Shown here: one piece after another, positions 7,243 to 16,272 of the stretch | Position numbering within the stretch: the first letter of the stretch is position 1 | Layout: each line of letters begins with the position of its first letter | DNA from: Bhargavaea ginsengi | GTDB taxonomy: Bacteria > Bacillota > Bacilli > Bacillales_A > Planococcaceae | Length of the DNA: 64,000 nucleotides | NCBI RefSeq assembly: GCF_900109165.1 | Contig: NZ_FNZF01000001.1 | Location: forward strand, 673,376-737,375 | Direction of reading: 5' to 3' | Made by a program: the position numbers and the translations under genes | The notes under the pieces: generated by a model | The model's database searches: none | Seen by the model: only the letters and a program-made list of their open reading frames with translations | What the model was told of the DNA's origin: nothing

Positions 7243-9351
7243 TCAGTAAGTCAATCCATGTCCGAATCCGTAAAGGACCCCTCCGTCAGCGCCAGGAATT
7301 GTGATCGGCAGCGTACCTGACGGCGCAACCTCGCCGAACAGGATGGAAGTAGTCGCCTTGAAGCTTGCTGTACGGAAGCTGTACTGAGCAAGGTAGGCAT
7401 CCGCATTCGGATAAGCCATGATGTCATACGGATTCCGGATGCCGACGCCGATCACCGATGTGTCGGTTTCCGTAATCAGCTGGTTGACCATCCGCATCTG
7501 CGCGCTGGCCGCATCACGCTGGGAAACGGTGGATGTGACCGTTCCGGCGATGACTGCCTTCGCTTCCCTTACCTGTGCAAGCTGTTCTTCCGTCAGCGGC
7601 GCGCTGGCCTTGATCAGCACCGTGTTGTCATGCTTCGCCTTTACTGCATTGTACAGATCATCGATATACGTGTTGCCGACGACGACAATCCGGTCATCCG
7701 CATCTGGGGCGAGAGGCAGAACGCCTTCGTTTTTCACGAGTGTTACAGACTGTTCCGCCACTGCACGTTCCACAGCTTTATGTTCTTCAGATCCGACTAC
7801 CTCAAGTGCGTTCGCAATCTTTTCTTCAACGGGCTGCGGGTTTTCTTCCTTGAGGATACCGCGTTCAAGCTTCAGCTTCAGGATCCGCTCGACGGATGCT
7901 TCGATGCGTTCTTCGGAAATGTCTCCGGAGCGGACCGCGTCATATACGCCGTTCGCGACGGTTTCAAGGCCAACCGGCATCAGTACGATATCGGTGCCCG
8001 CCTGGATTGCCTTGATGACAGCGTCAACCGGACCGAAGTGATCGGCGATCGCCTGCATGTTCAGGGCGTCCGTGATGATGAGCCCGTCATAGCCCATTTC
8101 CTCTCTCATGAGCCCTGTCAGCACTTTGTGAGAAAGCGTGGCCGGAACATGGATCTCCTGCCCGTCTTTCTTGGAGATCACTTTCGTATCATCGATTTTC
8201 GGGAAGGTCACGTGCGCCGTCATGATGGCGTCGATGCCTTCATCCATCGCCCGCTGGAACGGGTACAGCTCGACTTCCATCAGCCGCTCCTTGTCATGCG
8301 GCACTTCAGGCAGACCGAGGTGGGAGTCGACCGCCGTGTCCCCGTGCCCCGGGAAGTGCTTGGCCGTCGCCGCCGTGCCGGTATCCTGGAGCCCCTTTAC
8401 ATAAGCGGTGCCGAGGTCTGCGACCAGTTCAGGGTCTTCCCCGAACGAGCGGACGCCGATCACCGGGTTGTCCGGGTTGTTGTTGATGTCGAGCACCGGT
8501 GCCAGGTCGAAGTTGATGCCGAGGGAAGCCAGTTCCTCGCCGATCACCCGTCCGGTGTCATAGGCCAGTTCCTCGGAACGGGTTGCACCAAGTGCCATGT
8601 TGCCCGGCATGTCAGTCCCCGACTGCAGGCGCGTCACGATGCCGCCTTCCTGGTCAATCGTCAGGAACAGCCCGTACTTTTCGGAGGCTGCCTGGTAAGC
8701 ATCAGCCAGGCGGGTCGTCTGCTCGGTCGTCACGACGTTTTCGCGGAAGAGGATCACGCCACCGAGGTGGTAGTCCTTCACGAGACGTTCGATCTCAGGA
8801 AGCATTTCCGTCACGTTTTCCCCGTTCCAGTTGCGGAAGTCCGGCATAAGCATCTGCCCGACCTTTTCCTCCATCGTCATCTGGAGGATCGCGTTGTCCA
8901 CAATGTTGTAGCGCTCGCCGGTTTCCTTGACGATCGTCACCTTTACAGGCGGCTTGCCCTTGCCCGCTCTCGCTTTCGGATCCGGCTTTGCATGGATTGC
9001 GATCCGGTCGGAATTGGTTCCGTCCGTCACGGTGATCCATGTTCTCCCCGGCTTTCCGGTTGCCGTTACCTTCCCTGCCGCATCCACTGACGCGACGTTT
9101 TGATTGGAAGAAGACCAAACTTGGCCGTCCGTTTTCTTGAAATGTCCGTCCTGGTACACATGGAGAGCCGTCAGCTGCAGCTCCCCGTTTTCCGCTTCAT
9201 GACCGATCTCCGGCACGTTCTGGAGAATCACCACGTCTTTAATGTCCGGCTCTTCCGCAGCACCTGCAGTGCCCGCGCCTGTCATTATTGATGTCGCCAT
9301 CAGCACCGCGACCAAAAACGGCAGCAGCAACACCTTTCGCATCTTAGTCAT
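7243..9351 (-). CDS. nagZ: Secreted beta-N-acetylglucosaminidase NagZ (GH3)
   Basis: 702 residues. It has a signal peptide (1-32) and then a small Ig-like/Big domain (about 55-122, ending in GRTWITVTD), an extra module before the catalytic core. The GH3 barrel (about 150-500) contains KHFPGHGD (331-338) with the Asp-Ser-His pair (342-344) that serves as acid/base dyad in NagZ, and the nucleophile Asp428 in IITDALNMQAI. A C-terminal alpha/beta domain follows (about 530-700). It cleaves terminal GlcNAc from muropeptides, alternating with NamZ. The start ATG 9351 has GGGGGAATG. It is 13 bp from amiE and 14 bp from namZ. The Ig-like module may anchor it to the wall. Confidence 0.94.
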   Translation of the reverse strand: MTKMRKVLLLPFLVAVLMATSIMTGAGTAGAAEEPDIKDVVILQNVPEIGHEAENGELQLTALHVYQDGHFKKTDGQVWSSSNQNVASVDAAGKVTATGKPGRTWITVTDGTNSDRIAIHAKPDPKARAGKGKPPVKVTIVKETGERYNIVDNAILQMTMEEKVGQMLMPDFRNWNGENVTEMLPEIERLVKDYHLGGVILFRENVVTTEQTTRLADAYQAASEKYGLFLTIDQEGGIVTRLQSGTDMPGNMALGATRSEELAYDTGRVIGEELASLGINFDLAPVLDINNNPDNPVIGVRSFGEDPELVADLGTAYVKGLQDTGTAATAKHFPGHGDTAVDSHLGLPEVPHDKERLMEVELYPFQRAMDEGIDAIMTAHVTFPKIDDTKVISKKDGQEIHVPATLSHKVLTGLMREEMGYDGLIITDALNMQAIADHFGPVDAVIKAIQAGTDIVLMPVGLETVANGVYDAVRSGDISEERIEASVERILKLKLERGILKEENPQPVEEKIANALEVVGSEEHKAVERAVAEQSVTLVKNEGVLPLAPDADDRIVVVGNTYIDDLYNAVKAKHDNTVLIKASAPLTEEQLAQVREAKAVIAGTVTSTVSQRDAASAQMRMVNQLITETDTSVIGVGIRNPYDIMAYPNADAYLAQYSFRTASFKATTSILFGEVAPSGTLPITIPGADGGVLYGFGHGLTY

Positions 9352-9364
9352 GCTTCATTCCCCC

Positions 9365-11011
9365 TTAATGATCTCTTAAAGCCCAACCCTCGGTATGTCC
9401 GGCAGGCTCCACAGCTTCCCCGTCAGCCAACACGTTCCCGACATACCAGCCCCGGCCGTTAACGGACGCGTCGGTGTCGTAGCGGAAGCGGACAAACTCG
9501 GTGCCTTCAGGCAGTTCTGCCGTCACCCGCTCCATATCCCCCCCGCCGTTGCCGGTCAAGGAAGCGAGTTCCGTCCAGTTCTCCCCGTCAGCCGAGACTT
9601 CCACCCGGCCGAAGTCAGATCCGTCTTCAATGCGGTGCCAGGAATCAAACGAAAGCTCGGCAGCCTCATCGTTCAACTGGAACCCAAGCGTCCGGTCCAG
9701 CTGGTCCCCGTAACCCGAGAACCACATCTCGTCATGCTTCGGGAGCGGCGCCGGAATGGCATCCGCCACATGACGGGCAACCGTACGCCGGATCGTATTA
9801 AGTGAAATCGTATTTCGCGACGGATGGACCCGGTTCGTCAATAAGATGGCGATCGTCTGGTTTTTCTTGCTCACGGCGATGCTTGTCCCGGTATAGCCCG
9901 TATGTCCTGCCGTACCCGAATCAGCCAGTGCATCCATGTACCAGCCCTGGTTCAGTTCCCAGCCAAGACCGTGATCATTGCCAGGGAACCCCGGAATCTG
10001 GTTTTCTTCGAGAAGGCGGACCGTCTCCGGCTTCAGGATCCGCTTGCCGCCGTACCGGCCGTCATTCAGGAACATATGCGCGAACTTGGCAAGGTCCGTC
10101 GCCGTCGAGAACACACCGGCGTGCCCCGCCACACCATCCAGTGACCAGGCGTTTTCATCATGGACACTTCCCCAGACGATGCCCCTGCCGAGTGCAGGCT
10201 GGTATTCGGTTGCGGCGATCCTGTGCTGCAGCTCTGCAGGCGGATTGTACATCGTATCCTTCATCCCGAGCGGCCCCGTGATTTCATCTTGGATGAACTC
10301 GTCCAGACGCTTTCCGGAAAGCCGCTCCACAAGGGAACCAAGTGTGATCATATTCAGGTCGCTGTACGTGTACTTCGTCCCAGGAGAATTGGCGAGCGGA
10401 TGGCGGTGGGCGATATCCAACCGGTCATCCCGGGTATCACCCTGGCTATAAAGCGGCACCCACGCAGTAAATCCCGATGTATGCGTCATCAGCTGGCGGA
10501 TCGTCACGTCCTCCTTGCCGTTGTCCGCAAACTCAGGGATGTACACGGCGACCGGATCATCCAGCGAGAAAAGCCCCTGCTCATAAAGTTTCATTGCAGC
10601 GGTCGTCGTGAAGATCTTGCTGATGGAAGCCAGGTCGAAAATCGTCTCTTCCGTCATGGCGACGGGCTCGTCCATCTCCGTGAACTGATCATCCGTGTAA
10701 AGCGCCGAATGTCCGTATGCCTCATGCTTTACGACATGGCCGTTCCTCGCCACGAACACCACCGCTCCCGGGAATGTCCTGTCCGCAATGCTTTGCCCGA
10801 TTTCCCCATCAATCGAATCCAGTGGTGCCTGGACCATTCCGGCACCTTTAACGGAACCCGGATGCAGAACCGGCGACATCGCTCCCGGCCGGTCCCAGTG
10901 CTTGTTCACAGCTCCCCCTCCTGCTGTCACCGGCATTGCAAAGACGATACCAAGTGCCATTGTGCCCGCCAATACGGCGGCAACCCTGGCTTTCTTCGTA
11001 ACTTTCAGCAT
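9365..11011 (-). CDS. amiE: Secreted serine hydrolase, AmiE-like muramyl amidase with extra C-terminal domain
   Basis: Start ATG 11011 is chosen (MLKVTKKARVAAVL) because it has a GAAGGGGAGAAGGGG ribosome region and begins a clean signal peptide ending near VTAGG. The frame extends upstream without support. The class C beta-lactamase-fold domain (about 60-410) has SxxK at Ser129-Lys132 (LASISK), a YSDLN tyrosine motif and HTGYTG in the KTG position. In B. subtilis the gene in this operon position is AmiE, which removes the peptide from MurNAc. The last 110 residues form a beta-rich module (SFDSWHRIEDGSDFGRVEVS region) resembling carbohydrate-binding or MAM-like sandwiches and are not part of the core family. 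First gene of the operon; a cre-like box precedes it. Confidence 0.85.
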   Translation of the reverse strand: MLKVTKKARVAAVLAGTMALGIVFAMPVTAGGGAVNKHWDRPGAMSPVLHPGSVKGAGMVQAPLDSIDGEIGQSIADRTFPGAVVFVARNGHVVKHEAYGHSALYTDDQFTEMDEPVAMTEETIFDLASISKIFTTTAAMKLYEQGLFSLDDPVAVYIPEFADNGKEDVTIRQLMTHTSGFTAWVPLYSQGDTRDDRLDIAHRHPLANSPGTKYTYSDLNMITLGSLVERLSGKRLDEFIQDEITGPLGMKDTMYNPPAELQHRIAATEYQPALGRGIVWGSVHDENAWSLDGVAGHAGVFSTATDLAKFAHMFLNDGRYGGKRILKPETVRLLEENQIPGFPGNDHGLGWELNQGWYMDALADSGTAGHTGYTGTSIAVSKKNQTIAILLTNRVHPSRNTISLNTIRRTVARHVADAIPAPLPKHDEMWFSGYGDQLDRTLGFQLNDEAAELSFDSWHRIEDGSDFGRVEVSADGENWTELASLTGNGGGDMERVTAELPEGTEFVRFRYDTDASVNGRGWYVGNVLADGEAVEPAGHTEGWALRDH

Positions 11012-11102
11012 GCTTTCCCCTTCTCCCCTTCTAAATTGACAGTACTTTCTCACAGTTTATCGAACTTAAGAAACGCCGCCTATCATACAGAAGTCGCCAT
11101 TA

Positions 11103-11116
11103 TGAAAGCGGTTACC
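11103..11116. promoter_or_regulatory. cre-like box before amiE-nagZ-namZ
   Basis: TGAAAGCGGTTACC matches 13 of 14 positions of TGWAANCGNTNWCA and lies about 92 bp before the amiE start. CcpA control of muropeptide recycling is known in B. subtilis; here it is inference. Confidence 0.5.
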
Positions 11117-11231
11117 GGGAATTTCACCTCGTAGCCCGAACCGTTTGATTCATTTGCCACATTGAAGATGGTGCTATCTGATTATGAAGAAATGACATCC
11201 GTCCTGGATTGTAAATAAGTCCCTGCAACAC

Positions 11232-11262
11232 AAAAAGATGGACAGCCATTTGGCTATCCATC
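11232..11262 (-). terminator. Terminator of the cupin/TRAP operon
   Basis: On the minus strand GATGGATAGCC-aaa-TGGCTGTCCATC is followed by TTTTTGTG, 18 bp after the cupin stop. Confidence 0.85.
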
Positions 11263-11279
11263 GCTACTTCAGAAATCCA

Positions 11280-11615
11280 TCAAAAAACCACTGCAATCAT
11301 TTCAATCTTTTCGTCATACGGGTTTTCGATGCCGTGTCCCTGCCCCTTTCGAATCACACAGAAATCACCGGCTTTGACGTTCACCCGTTTTCCGTTGTCG
11401 TTGAAGATACCTTTTCCTTCTAACAGATAGTACACTTCGGAATCGTCTTCATGGATATGGTAACCGATCGCCGAATGCGGGTGGACTGTGACCCGTGCAA
11501 ACAGGTCGATTCCATCAACTTTGTCTTCCGCTGTGACAATCCGGGAGATTTCCATGCTTCCTTCTCCGCCACGCGGCTTCTCGATGAATTCTTTCTCTTG
11601 TTCCTGTTTAATCAT
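11280..11615 (-). CDS. Single-domain cupin protein
   Basis: 111 residues forming one cupin barrel. Motif 1 is partly kept (HPHSAIGYHIHEDDSEVYYLLEG, giving His-x-His and Glu ligands) and motif 2 is GDFCVIRKGQGHGIENP with its His. A metal-binding enzyme or binding protein is expected in the cytoplasm. It is the last gene after TRAP dctQ and dctM (15 bp gap), so it probably acts on the imported acid or sugar acid, for example as an isomerase. The substrate is unknown. Confidence 0.8.
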   Translation of the reverse strand: MIKQEQEKEFIEKPRGGEGSMEISRIVTAEDKVDGIDLFARVTVHPHSAIGYHIHEDDSEVYYLLEGKGIFNDNGKRVNVKAGDFCVIRKGQGHGIENPYDEKIEMIAVVF

Positions 11616-11630
11616 ACGGATCCTCCTTAC

Positions 11631-12914
11631 TTACTCCCCGAACAGACCCGGCAGCACGGTCGAGATCTGCGGCACGAAGATGATCAGTAGAACCATCACC
11701 GCCACAATCGCAATGACATGCAGGATATACGGGAAGGTGTGCTCGATTCCCATTTTCCTATCCGTAACGTTAACGCCGGCAATCGTGGACAACCCGACAG
11801 GCGGTGTGATATTCGCCAGCGCGAAGTTCATGATCAGGACCATCCCGAAGTGGATCGGGTCGATGCCGTACTGCATCGCGATCGGCATAAAGATCGGGCC
11901 GAGCAGGATGATCAGCGACGTTACTTCCGTCAGCATGCCGAGGATCAGCAGGATGACCGAGACGACCAGCAGGAACTGGAGCGGTGTGGAAGCGAACCCG
12001 AGGAAGAAGTCGGAGATCACTTCAGGCAGCCGGTTCACCGTCAGCACATAAGTGAACACACTCGCAAAGGAAATGATGATCAGGATAATCGCAGATGTCA
12101 CAGCGGAGTTTGCCATGATGTCTTTGAACTTCTTGATATTCAGTTCACCGTAGAACATTGCCAAAATGAATCCGTAGACGACCGCAATGATCGCAGCCTC
12201 TGTCGCCGTAACCAGTCCGCTGAAAATCCCCCCGAGGATAAAGACCGGGGACAGCAGAGGAAGCAGCGCCGACCTGACGATCGACCAGAATTCCTTCCCG
12301 CTCACATGCGCATTCTCAACGACGCCAAAGCCTTTTTTCTTCGACATCCACGACACATAGATGCAAAGCGCGACGGTCAGGATAATTCCTGGGATAAAGC
12401 CGGCAATAAACAGCTTGCCGATGGAAATGTTCGTGGTCACGCCGAGGATGACCATCGTGATGCTCGGCGGTATGATCAGGCCAAGAACCCCTGCAGGTCC
12501 GATGATGCTGGCGATAAACGAATTGCTGTATTTCTGCTCTTTCATCCGCGGGACAATCACCGATCCCACCGCATATGTAGTGGCGACAGTCGACCCGGAC
12601 ACGGTGCCGAAGAACGCACTCGTGACGACTGCGGTCATCCCGAGGCCTCCGGAAAACCGTCCGACGATGGCATCGGCCAATACCATCAGCCTCTTGGTCA
12701 GGCCGCCTTCACCCATGATATTTCCGGCAAGGATGAACAGCGGAATCGCCAGATAAGAAAAGTTGTTCACGCCTGCGAACAACCGCTGAATCACGACTTC
12801 AAGAGGGACACCGCTGATCACCAATACACCGACCGACACAAAACCGATCGTAAACGCAATCGGCATCCCGAGGAACAGGAGGGCGAAGAAGGCAAGCAGG
12901 ATCGAGACAATCAT
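11631..12914 (-). CDS. TRAP transporter large permease (DctM family)
   Basis: 427 residues with about 12 hydrophobic segments, including the DctM signature region GSTVATTYAVGSVIVPRMKE and IIPPSITMVILGV. It is the ion-coupled channel subunit of a tripartite ATP-independent periplasmic-type importer for an organic anion. Its ATG overlaps the stop of the small permease gene by 4 nt (ATGA). Works with the small permease (12911-13390) and the lipoprotein receptor (13464-14483). Confidence 0.95.
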   Translation of the reverse strand: MIVSILLAFFALLFLGMPIAFTIGFVSVGVLVISGVPLEVVIQRLFAGVNNFSYLAIPLFILAGNIMGEGGLTKRLMVLADAIVGRFSGGLGMTAVVTSAFFGTVSGSTVATTYAVGSVIVPRMKEQKYSNSFIASIIGPAGVLGLIIPPSITMVILGVTTNISIGKLFIAGFIPGIILTVALCIYVSWMSKKKGFGVVENAHVSGKEFWSIVRSALLPLLSPVFILGGIFSGLVTATEAAIIAVVYGFILAMFYGELNIKKFKDIMANSAVTSAIILIIISFASVFTYVLTVNRLPEVISDFFLGFASTPLQFLLVVSVILLILGMLTEVTSLIILLGPIFMPIAMQYGIDPIHFGMVLIMNFALANITPPVGLSTIAGVNVTDRKMGIEHTFPYILHVIAIVAVMVLLIIFVPQISTVLPGLFGE

Positions 12915-13390
12915 AAGCTCGCCTCCTTTTGTTCAGCCTGATTCGGCTTCAGGATGTGCACAATGATAAAGTAGAGCGCGAACAGAGAGCTGACCGGAAT
13001 GGCCAGGTAGAAAACCGCCATCGGCAGCCGCATCGTTGCGGAGGCTGTCGTAATCGCAGTCACCGAAAGACTAAAGCCGTAGAAGACCAGGATGGCCAGC
13101 AGCACGGCGACCAGTGCATAAATGAACGTATCGATGATGCGCTGATACCGCTCACTTGCCAAATTAACAAAGTACCGGACACCCAAATGCATTTTTTCAT
13201 GGATGGCCAAGGCTGACCCCAAAAACGTCAGCCACACAATCAGCAGCCTTGCTAGTTCTTCAGTGGCAGGAAGCGAGACATCGAAAAATCTCGAGACAAC
13301 CTGGATCAACACGATGGCCGACAGTAAAGCCAATGCGATGATGCATAAGTAAGATAAGATCTTTGCCAAAATCGTAGCCAGCTTTTCCAA
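12911..13390 (-). CDS. TRAP transporter small permease (DctQ family)
   Basis: 159 residues with four transmembrane helices and the conserved TEELARLLIVWLTFLGSALA region of DctQ proteins. The start is TTG 13390, 8 nt after AGGAGG. It stabilises and orients the receptor on the large permease. About 70 bp separate it from the receptor gene. Confidence 0.93.
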   Translation of the reverse strand: MEKLATILAKILSYLCIIALALLSAIVLIQVVSRFFDVSLPATEELARLLIVWLTFLGSALAIHEKMHLGVRYFVNLASERYQRIIDTFIYALVAVLLAILVFYGFSLSVTAITTASATMRLPMAVFYLAIPVSSLFALYFIIVHILKPNQAEQKEASL

Positions 13391-13463
13391 AAGTGTTCCT
13401 CCTATTGTTCCTGATGCAAAAAGCCATCGGTGCGGGATTCCGCCGGTCAGGCGGCCTGTTTAT

Positions 13464-14483
13464 TCACCAGCCGGAAGCGGCACGGTACACGTCCATCAGT
13501 TCGCTTCCGAAATGTTCCTTCTCCCATTTGTCATAGACCGGCAGCATGGCTTCACGGAACGCTTCCGTATCGACATTGTCGTTGATTTCCATGCCCCGTT
13601 CCTCGAGCGTATCGAGGTATTCCTGTTCCATCCCGTCATTCCGCTCACGGATTTCATTCGAGATCCTGTCCGTCTCGGCCAAAATGATCTCCTGGTCTTC
13701 AGGGGAAATCGATGCCCATGTCTCGTCATTCACGAACAGCATGACCGTGTTATAAAAATGACCGGTCAAAGACAGGTAGTCCTGCACTTCATCAAACTTC
13801 GGGGCGACGATATTCGCCAGAGGGTTTTCCTGCGCATCCAGAACCCCCTGCTGAAGCGCTCCGTACACTTCGCTGAATGCCATCGCAGTCGGCAACGCGC
13901 CGACCTGCTCGAATGCGTCAATCCGCAGACTCGACTGCGCCACCCGGATCTTCATGCCCTTCAGGTCTTCCGGATTCACGACGGGCCCATCATTGTTGGT
14001 CAGATGCCGCTGCCCCCATTCCAGATAGCCGATTTTCTTGAGGCCATATCCTGAGACGATTTCGCCGAGGTAGTCACCGAATTCACCATCATAGGCGGCA
14101 CGCGCATGCTCGGTGTCCTTCCACATATAAGGCAAATCCTCGATGGCCATCCGGATATCCATTGATTGCATCGTACCGACCATGATTGCGGCCGAATCCA
14201 TCGAACCGATCTGCACTTGCTCGATCATCTCGGTTTCAGAGCCCAACTGGCTGTTCGGATAAAGGTCAAATGCCACGCGCCCTTCTGTCTGCTCCTCGAC
14301 ATTCGCCGCCATTTCCTCAATCAGCTCCGCGGCAGGTGTATCCAAAGAGATGGCATGACCGAACTGCAGGCGGACCTGGTCGCTGTCGGCTTCCGCCTGG
14401 TCGGATTGGCTGCAGCCTGCCACAAGCACAGTTAATGAAAGAACGGCCGTTATCCAAGCAAATCTAAGCTGTTTTATTTTCAT
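13464..14483 (-). CDS. TRAP substrate-binding lipoprotein (DctP family)
   Basis: About 339 residues from ATG 14483, which has GGGAG upstream and starts a lipoprotein signal (MKIKQLRFAWITAVLSL) with lipobox LVAGC. An in-frame extension upstream to 14615 has no ribosome site and is rejected. The DctP fold is recognisable: FGHAISLDTPAAE, the conserved Arg of RVAQSSLRIDAF that binds the substrate carboxylate, and GVLDAQENPLANI. The anchored receptor captures an organic acid. First gene of a dctP-Q-M-cupin operon, divergent from the aminotransferase gene. Confidence 0.93.
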   Translation of the reverse strand: MKIKQLRFAWITAVLSLTVLVAGCSQSDQAEADSDQVRLQFGHAISLDTPAAELIEEMAANVEEQTEGRVAFDLYPNSQLGSETEMIEQVQIGSMDSAAIMVGTMQSMDIRMAIEDLPYMWKDTEHARAAYDGEFGDYLGEIVSGYGLKKIGYLEWGQRHLTNNDGPVVNPEDLKGMKIRVAQSSLRIDAFEQVGALPTAMAFSEVYGALQQGVLDAQENPLANIVAPKFDEVQDYLSLTGHFYNTVMLFVNDETWASISPEDQEIILAETDRISNEIRERNDGMEQEYLDTLEERGMEINDNVDTEAFREAMLPVYDKWEKEHFGSELMDVYRAASGW

Positions 14484-14593
14484 CCTGACTCCCTCATCAC
14501 TATTAATAGATTGAAAATCCGATTTTCTCTTTCTTCTGCATATAATATATATTAGTATTTGTGTATACTTATAAAACTTTAAAACAAGGTTAC

Positions 14594-14615
14594 TTGACCC
14601 AAAATTGATTGTCAA
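14594..14615. promoter_or_regulatory. Inverted repeat between the TRAP operon and patA
   Basis: TTGAC-N12-GTCAA in the 198-bp divergent promoter region. The minus-strand TTGACA here could also be a -35 element for the TRAP operon. The area is AT-rich (TATAATATATATT near 14540). No regulator gene adjoins, so the function is open. Confidence 0.35.
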
Positions 14616-14681
14616 TTCGTTTTTATTAAAAAACCACAGCTTTCAACAAGGAAATAAAAACTGCGGAAGGTCGGATTTCAA

Positions 14682-15875
14682 ATGAAGGATAAACTGCACG
14701 GATTAAACGAGAAAGCGCTGGAAATCAGCACACCCGGCGTACGGGTATTTGCAAACAGGGTGGCGCAGATTCCCGACGGGATCAACCTGACGATCGGTGA
14801 ACCGGACTTCGCGACACCGGAGCGGGTCAAGCAAGCTGCGATCAGCGCCATCAATGACAACCGGACCGGCTACTCACACAATGCCGGTCTCCAGGCACTG
14901 CGCGAAAGCGTATCGGCATTTTTCAATGAGAAATACGGGTTCCACTACGATTCTGATACTGAAATCGTCATTACCAACGGGGCGAGCGAAGGAATCGACT
15001 CGACACTCCGCACATTATTAAATGAAGGCGATGAAGTGATCCTTCCCGCCCCGATCTATTCCGGGTATGGGCCGGTTATTCGTTTGGCCGGGGCAACACC
15101 TGTTTACCTGGATACATCCGAAACCGGTTTCCAACCGGATGCTCAGGCTTTGGAGGCGCTGATCACCTCCCGCACAAAAGCGGTGATCTTCAACTACCCT
15201 TCCAACCCGACAGGCGTCACCCTCACTCGCGAAGCGATGGATGGGTTGATCGGGGTCCTCAGCAAACATAAATTGTGGGTCGTCTCAGACGAGATCTACA
15301 GTGAAAACACCTACGGAGACGGCCATATTTCCTTTGCCTCCTACCCCGAGATCCGGGACAGGCTCATCCTGATCCACGGCCTATCCAAATCACATGCCAT
15401 GACCGGGTGGCGGATCGGATTTACGCTGGGATCTCGGGAGATCATGGAGCAGATCCTGAAAGTCCACCTTTCCAGCACGATCTGCGCTTCCCTGCCGGGC
15501 CAGTATGCCGCGATCGAAGCGCTCGATCACTGCAGGGATGCACCGGGAGAGATGAACAAACAGTATATCGAGCGCCGTAACTATGTCATGGGCCGTCTCC
15601 GGCAGATGGGGCTCGAAGTCGAACAACCCGACGGGGCTTTCTATCTGTTTCCATCGATTAAAGGGACCGGCCTGACTTCATATGAATTCGCCGAACAGCT
15701 GCTGGACCGTCAACATGTCGCTGTCGTACCGGGCAGCTCGTTCACATCTTACGGCGAAGGCCATATCCGGATCTCCTATGCCAACTCCATGGAGAATCTG
15801 GTGAAAGCCATGGACCGGATGGAAGCTTTTGTCCGGGAACACTCGTTGTCCCAATTACATCATTCCGGGATGTAA
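14682..15875 (+). CDS. patA: PLP-dependent aminotransferase, class I (PatA-like)
   Basis: 397 residues, close in motif order to B. subtilis PatA, the N-acetyl-LL-diaminopimelate aminotransferase. Visible are NLTIGEPDFATPE, GASEGID, NYPSNPTGVT (substrate carboxylate and PLP contacts), SDEIYSE (Asp and Tyr holding PLP) and GLSKSHAMTGWRIGF with the Schiff-base lysine. It would make the keto/amino exchange with glutamate in lysine synthesis. Broad aspartate or aromatic transaminases share these motifs, and its position opposite a TRAP operon leaves a catabolic role possible. The ribosome site GGAAGG precedes ATG 14682. A terminator follows at 15957. Confidence 0.87.
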   Translation: MKDKLHGLNEKALEISTPGVRVFANRVAQIPDGINLTIGEPDFATPERVKQAAISAINDNRTGYSHNAGLQALRESVSAFFNEKYGFHYDSDTEIVITNGASEGIDSTLRTLLNEGDEVILPAPIYSGYGPVIRLAGATPVYLDTSETGFQPDAQALEALITSRTKAVIFNYPSNPTGVTLTREAMDGLIGVLSKHKLWVVSDEIYSENTYGDGHISFASYPEIRDRLILIHGLSKSHAMTGWRIGFTLGSREIMEQILKVHLSSTICASLPGQYAAIEALDHCRDAPGEMNKQYIERRNYVMGRLRQMGLEVEQPDGAFYLFPSIKGTGLTSYEFAEQLLDRQHVAVVPGSSFTSYGEGHIRISYANSMENLVKAMDRMEAFVREHSLSQLHHSGM

Positions 15876-15906
15876 TTTCGTCATTCGTGACCGCAGTTTC
15901 GTCATT
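15876..15906 (+). repeat. Two-unit 21-bp-period repeat, core TTTCGTCATT
   Basis: TTTCGTCATT occurs at 15876-15885 and 15897-15906, exactly 21 bp apart, with an inverted copy TGACGAAAT at 15928-15936. The bases between the cores are unrelated. It starts at the patA stop. Confidence 0.6.
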
Positions 15907-15956
15907 TGACCTTTTCCCAGAAACGACTGACGAAATCAATCTCTTTATTTAAATCA

Positions 15957-15992
15957 GAAAGCGGCATCGGATGGATTTCCGGTGCCGTTTCT
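15957..15992 (+). terminator. Terminator of patA
   Basis: Hairpin AAGCGGCATCGG / CCGGTGCCGTTT with an 8-base loop, followed by CTTCTGTCTC. The T tract is broken, so efficiency is uncertain. Confidence 0.6.
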
Positions 15993-16179
15993 TCTGTCTC
16001 TATAATTGGCAGCTATTGTCACAAAAAAACATTGAAAGCGCCTCCACTATTCTTTCTAAGAATAAATATTGTTTTACTTTCAAACTCTTGCTTATCCTCT
16101 AACCCTTTGAACAGCAAGACTTTTCACTCCGCTCATTAAAAACATATATACAAAATCCGATATATTTCTAAAAATTCTA

Positions 16180-16209
16180 TTGACTATTCTTCCTTATTTT
16201 CTGTAGAAT
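16180..16209 (+). promoter_or_regulatory. SigA-type promoter of the transporter/amidohydrolase pair
   Basis: TTGACT (16180-16185), 18-bp spacer, TAGAAT (16204-16209), giving a start about 55 bp before the coding region. Confidence 0.5.
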
Positions 16210-16272
16210 CAGTTCATTGAATAAGCCAACCCGGTTGGCGCAATGAATTTAGTTTGGAAAGAAGGACTCATT

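Larger units (their letters stand above)
15876..16272. other. Intergenic region 397 bp
   Basis: Contains the TTTCGTCATT repeat, the patA terminator, a weak cre-like box TGAAAGCGCCTCCA (16033-16046, 12 of 14) and the promoter of the transporter gene. The remainder is AT-rich with no gene visible. Confidence 0.6.

Noticed and set aside
7630-9090. Long plus-strand open frame inside nagZ (486 codons)
   Set aside because: Antisense shadow of a gene with GH3 catalytic motifs on the other strand.
11718-12941. Long plus-strand open frame opposite the TRAP dctM gene (407 codons)
   Set aside because: It is a mirror of the dctM codon pattern, rich in Arg/Asp/His, with no ribosome site or recognisable fold; the minus-strand DctM reading is unambiguous.
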